Assembly: GCA_963969595.1 (NCBI GenBank)
Contig: OZ018416.1
Location: 5,534,065-5,598,064, forward strand
Direction: 5' to 3'
DNA: 64,000 nucleotides
Source of the DNA: Neckera pumila
Lineage: Eukaryota > Streptophyta > Bryopsida > Hypnales > Neckeraceae
The position numbers were made by a program, and so were the translations under genes. How positions within the stretch are numbered: the stretch's first letter is position 1; the number at the start of each line of letters is the position of its first letter. The notes beneath the pieces were generated by a model. The model was not told where the DNA came from, made no database searches, and saw nothing but the letters and a program-made list of their open reading frames with translations. Below are positions 60,301-64,000 of the stretch, one piece after another.

Positions 60301-63300
60301 CTTTGTACAGCATACGCAAGTACAGGGGATGTGGAAACTTGCAAATCTATTATTATTGAGATGGAGGCTCGAAAACTGAAATTGTCAAGGGACAGTTACA
60401 ACACTCTCTTGAAAGCACATGCGCGATGTCGGGACGGTGATGGTGCGGTTGGGGTCTTGAGAAGTATGCAGCGCAGAGGTGAGTACCTTGAAGTGAACGA
60501 TTTCCTTCGTCTGAAGGCTTGTTAGTTAAATACACTCAAAAAGAATTAGCTTGTCTCCGGCGTTACCAGATGCTCCATTTAAGTTCTGCTGGTACGGGAG
60601 CCCGTTGCTTTCCTGATAAATCGATTCTATGTTTCATAGAGTAAACGCCGGTAATTGGCAGGTGTGAAATCTTGTATAATATCATACAATACGGCGATGG
60701 ACGCCTGTATACGAGGCCGGGCTATGCTTCGAGGAATTGGTCTTGCCAAGGAATTGCCACGCCATGGACTCAAGCCTGATGAGACCACATTCGCAACTTT
60801 ATTGGTACTTATATATGCCATTTAAAAATTGAAATGATACCTCATTTCCTTATTTTGAGTCTCATAAGTACGATATAAGTTTTATTAATCTAGCAAAATT
60901 GAGAAGGTGCACTGAACTTTGGAAAAGGGTTCCCGTTTGATGGAACCTTAACTTATAATGGTTTCTTATTTACCAAAAACCATGGACATACATATTTTCC
61001 ATGGCTTTTGTTTAGATTTACAAATCTTTAGGAGAACTTAGCTTACCCTTCAGAAAACAATTGGTCTTTGAAGTTTCTGGCTTTGATGGAAGTTACCTCG
61101 CCTAACAAACGTATAATTTTTAATCTCTCACGTTTCTCCCGTTTTGCCTAATTAACTTTCTGTTGGGATATTTTACATTCGAGAAGCGAGCGGCAGGGCT
61201 ACTTCGGGATAAGGCTGTGGTGCATAAAGTGCTTCAAGATATGAAGTCTTCTGGCTGTTCTCATGACGAAATTGTCTGTGCACTCTCTCCTTCCATCTCT
61301 GATCTGATCTTTTGATTAGATATGTTTTTCAGAATTAGTAGCCTTTGAAACAGTGGGGTCTGAGCCTAGTTGTAATTATTAGGGGACTCGAGAGTAGGAG
61401 AAAGGTCGAGAGGAAGAGGTAGGAACGGGGTGCTGGCCACGAGAAACTCTAGAGAATGTATTCTGCAGCACTTACCCTATAGAATGCATTTTCTTGAGAT
61501 TTTCACTCGGTCTTTCTCCTACTCTGAAGCCCTCTTGGTGATCATGTGAACCTACCTCATCCCCATAGAACTGATAATTCCATTCAACCTCTCTTGTTGT
61601 CGCCGATTTATTTCTCTCATTAACTCTTGAAATCTATGGTGCCTGTGCATCCTATTGTAGACCTATCGCTGTGCGGTGTATGCATATGTTCACTGCGGAG
61701 AAGGAGGCTTGGCCCTGGAAATGCTTGAAAAGATGAATGCAGCAGGGTTTCCTCCTGCTATGGCCGTGCCAGAAGTCCTTGTGAAGGTAAGAGCCCGGTT
61801 TTCTTTATCTTCTTAGGGTTAAATTTTCTAGAGGTCTATGAAAGTGTCTGTATTTTAATTTTTCTTAATAATGTTTTTTCTGATTTTTGAGTACTCTAGA
61901 AAAAATTGTCAGTACTGTAGCAAACACAACAATATCAGCAGGTCTTTCTTGCAATCACCTACTAGCAACCTTACAAGTGCAGAAATTACTCTCTTCTGCT
62001 ATGGGCTTTGGAAATTCCTTTGGCTCATGTGACCCTTCCATGTGTCTTGGCGAACATGAAGAGCGTGGATGCAGCGCTGCTTAGAGAGTGTATATCAGCA
62101 GCGCCGGCAGGAAAGCTGGATCAATTTTTGGCTGATATGGCAGCAGCAGGTATTGTGTCTCTAAAATTCTCTCTATATCTTTAAATTACCATTTCTTCTA
62201 CACGGTCCTGAATGCTTGTTAGTGATATTGTCTGTGTGTTTGAATTGTCCAGGATTATCGCCAACTAGAGAAACCGCTGGGGCAATGGTCCGGAAGTTAG
62301 CCCATGCTCCTGGCGTTGATGTTGCACTTGGTAAATTCCACTTAAAATATCCTATCTTTCGGCCTGGTTGGCTTGCTGCAATGGAAAATTGGTTAATTCT
62401 TGAGTGGAAACCTTCGATTCGTTCCTAGGTAGAACGAAGATACGATTTCATGCAACCACCAGCAGAAATTTACGTTAACGGGCCTCTATGTTTAATCAGA
62501 TTTCTACATACTAGGTAAAGTCTCTCTGGGACTCATTAATGTTTCCTGGTCCTTCAGTACATCTGTCCTTTATCTATTTTCAACGTTAAGATTGTTCGAT
62601 TTCTCCCTGCAAGCTGAATTTGCGTTGGGTTTGCAGATGTGGCTGATGAGCTCCGGCGAGTAGGAATTAATGGCCTTGGTTTGCATACTTGGCAATCGGT
62701 TATCGGGGTGTCTGTTGCAAGAGCAGAACAAAACCCTGTCCAGGTATGCATGTCTACTCAAAAATCCTTGCCAGCGAAACTGGCTACACTCGAGAGAAAC
62801 GAGGATTTATGGAAAGGTTTTGGAGAGCTCATTGACATAAAACCTTTGTCGTAACGTGGTCTCTTCAAAATTTCTCTCAAGACGAAAAATCCTATTTGAT
62901 ATAGTGATGTGAATCTCAGACTTACTGGTATTGTGTTAACTCAGGCATCTGCTGAAGTTGTCCGTATACTGGATATCATGGAATCTGATGGAACTGCTCC
63001 AGACAGGCATGTTTTTGAGTTCCCCTTGTTCGTTTTCAAAACGCTTTGGGTTAAGAATGATAATGCACATCATGATCCTCGATTCTCTTGTTGTTCCTCA
63101 GGACCTCACTAGATTGAATCTAGCATACAGAGACTGGGATCAGAAGATGTAGATACTAAGGCACCCCTTACAATTCTGAGGGAGAAAAGGCAGGATTACA
63201 AAATTTCATGCATATATCATATATTGCATGATGTTTGAGGTAGTTTGACAGTAACAAAATACTTAGACTGGTTAGATTTTCTAGAAATTTAAAGCTGAAA

Positions 63301-64000
63301 TAAACATTCATTGTGATTTAGTCGACCCACCGTAGTCAATCCATGTGTTGCCCGTGTTTCAAATCTGAATTGCTAAATCAGATAATTTGCCCTTGAGTTT
63401 CCTATGCTTTATTGAAACACATATGTAGGTAGCATCAGTCTGCGAATATGAGTGCGGTTTAGGATTTCTAACACATGCTTGATTCCCGTGGGGTTTTTTT
63501 ATGTCCACAGGATGGTTTTCGAGTCTGCACTTTCAGTCTTTGTAAAGTAAGTTGGACTCATAGAAAATATTTTAACGATTCTGCACCATCCGATTCTCTA
63601 ATATTTGTAGACTATAATCTTATACGATTGTAGAACATGTTTTGTTGTGCATATGAGCCGAGAGGACTTTGCATTTTGCCGGCAGCAAATCCTGCCTGCC
63701 ATTTTGGACGCAGAGTGACAAAGTAGTCTATTTCCCTCCATTTTATAGAAGTTTCCAGTGTCATACTAAATAGATGGACTAAAATTTTGGAATCTTTCCC
63801 TAAACTAACAATCTGTTCATGCACAATGCGTCTGTGAAGGTGTGGAGATGGTGAACAAGTTATCAGTATATATGAAAAGATGAGACTAGCAAACCTTTCA
63901 CATGCACCGAAAGAGAGTGGCAAGGATCCGTTAGAGAGGATGCTTTTGGATACAGTTGATGCTGCTCTTGTTGGGGCTCTCATTTCGGTACAGTTAATCA
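57261..64000 (+). CDS. P-class PPR protein with VPS15-derived N-terminus, 3' end beyond window
   Basis: Sixteen exons by eye, all in frame, about 789 codons so far: 57261-57881, 58070-58258, 58556-58711, 59146-59202, 59524-59606, 59970-60088, 60311-60478, 60662-60804, 61184-61273, 61661-61786, about 61966-62149, 62253-62330, 62637-62743, 62945-63006, 63511-63546, 63840-63987, where a donor (GTACAG) leads out of the window. Residues 1-33 copy VPS15 ([26 protein letters not shown]). Then comes an acidic, low-complexity region to about 190. PPR motifs follow: VFVYSKLLQGYCFSNQRKEA, HDVAIYNTLIE, TFNSLLDAYASTGDVETCKS, SYNTLLKAHARCRDGDGAV and SYNTAMDACIRGRAM. No DYW or E domain is seen so far. P-class PPR proteins bind organelle transcripts. 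Here the usual transit peptide is replaced by a myristoylation-type start, so targeting is doubtful; an internal start such as the Met at 57465 is possible. Intron 14 has a GC donor (CAG|GCATGT). Least certain are the end of exon 2 and the starts of exons 6, 9 and 11. Confidence 0.85.

Overview
This window is nuclear DNA of a land plant. The genes are split by short-to-medium GT-AG introns. It carries a DYW-class RNA-editing PPR protein, a plant-type VPS15, an exosome RRP45 and a eukaryotic tRNA-Pro(CGG). Scattered TTTAGGG/AAACCCTAA motifs fit plant telomere-type repeats. The intronless DYW gene resembles moss editing factors as I remember them, so a seed-free plant (moss-like) is my best guess; that is inference.

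Layout. Positions 1-26.4 kb hold no gene I can support. This part is AT-rich and built of short non-autonomous DNA elements. The main family (called A here, about 910-945 bp) has CCCCTAAAGG termini and sits in TTAA sites. Smaller families B, D, E and F have inverted termini, and C, G and H are unclassified. Several elements are nested or paired head to head, and two insertions have unoccupied paralogous sites in the window. A tRNA-Pro lies at 26.55 kb (-). A DYW PPR gene (28.3-31.05 kb, -) and RRP45 (31.6-35.6 kb, +) are divergent over about 525 bp that carries a telo-box. VPS15 follows on the minus strand in 18 exons (37.8-47.3 kb). Positions 48.5-56.4 kb are again repeats, including a 2.7-kb element with 44-bp inverted termini. 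From 57.26 kb to the right edge runs a multi-exon P-class PPR gene (+), incomplete at its 3' end.

Most notable: the first ~33 codons of the right-hand PPR gene, and about 0.8 kb upstream of them, are a diverged inverted copy of the VPS15 promoter, 5' leader and first coding exon. The PPR gene therefore appears to have captured a promoter and an N-myristoylation-type start (MGNKLA) from VPS15. Second: the A family carries, just inside one terminus, a small hairpin whose stem sequence differs between copies while pairing is kept. Third: RRP45 has a triplicated last splice-acceptor region with a usable-looking decoy acceptor.

Functionally the genes are housekeeping: organelle RNA editing (DYW), 3'-5' RNA decay (RRP45), the class III PI3-kinase regulatory subunit for autophagy and vesicle traffic (VPS15), and probable organelle RNA metabolism (P-class PPR). 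They form no operon-like unit. Exon boundaries were read by eye from GT/AG signals, reading-frame continuity and remembered protein families; no alignment program was run.
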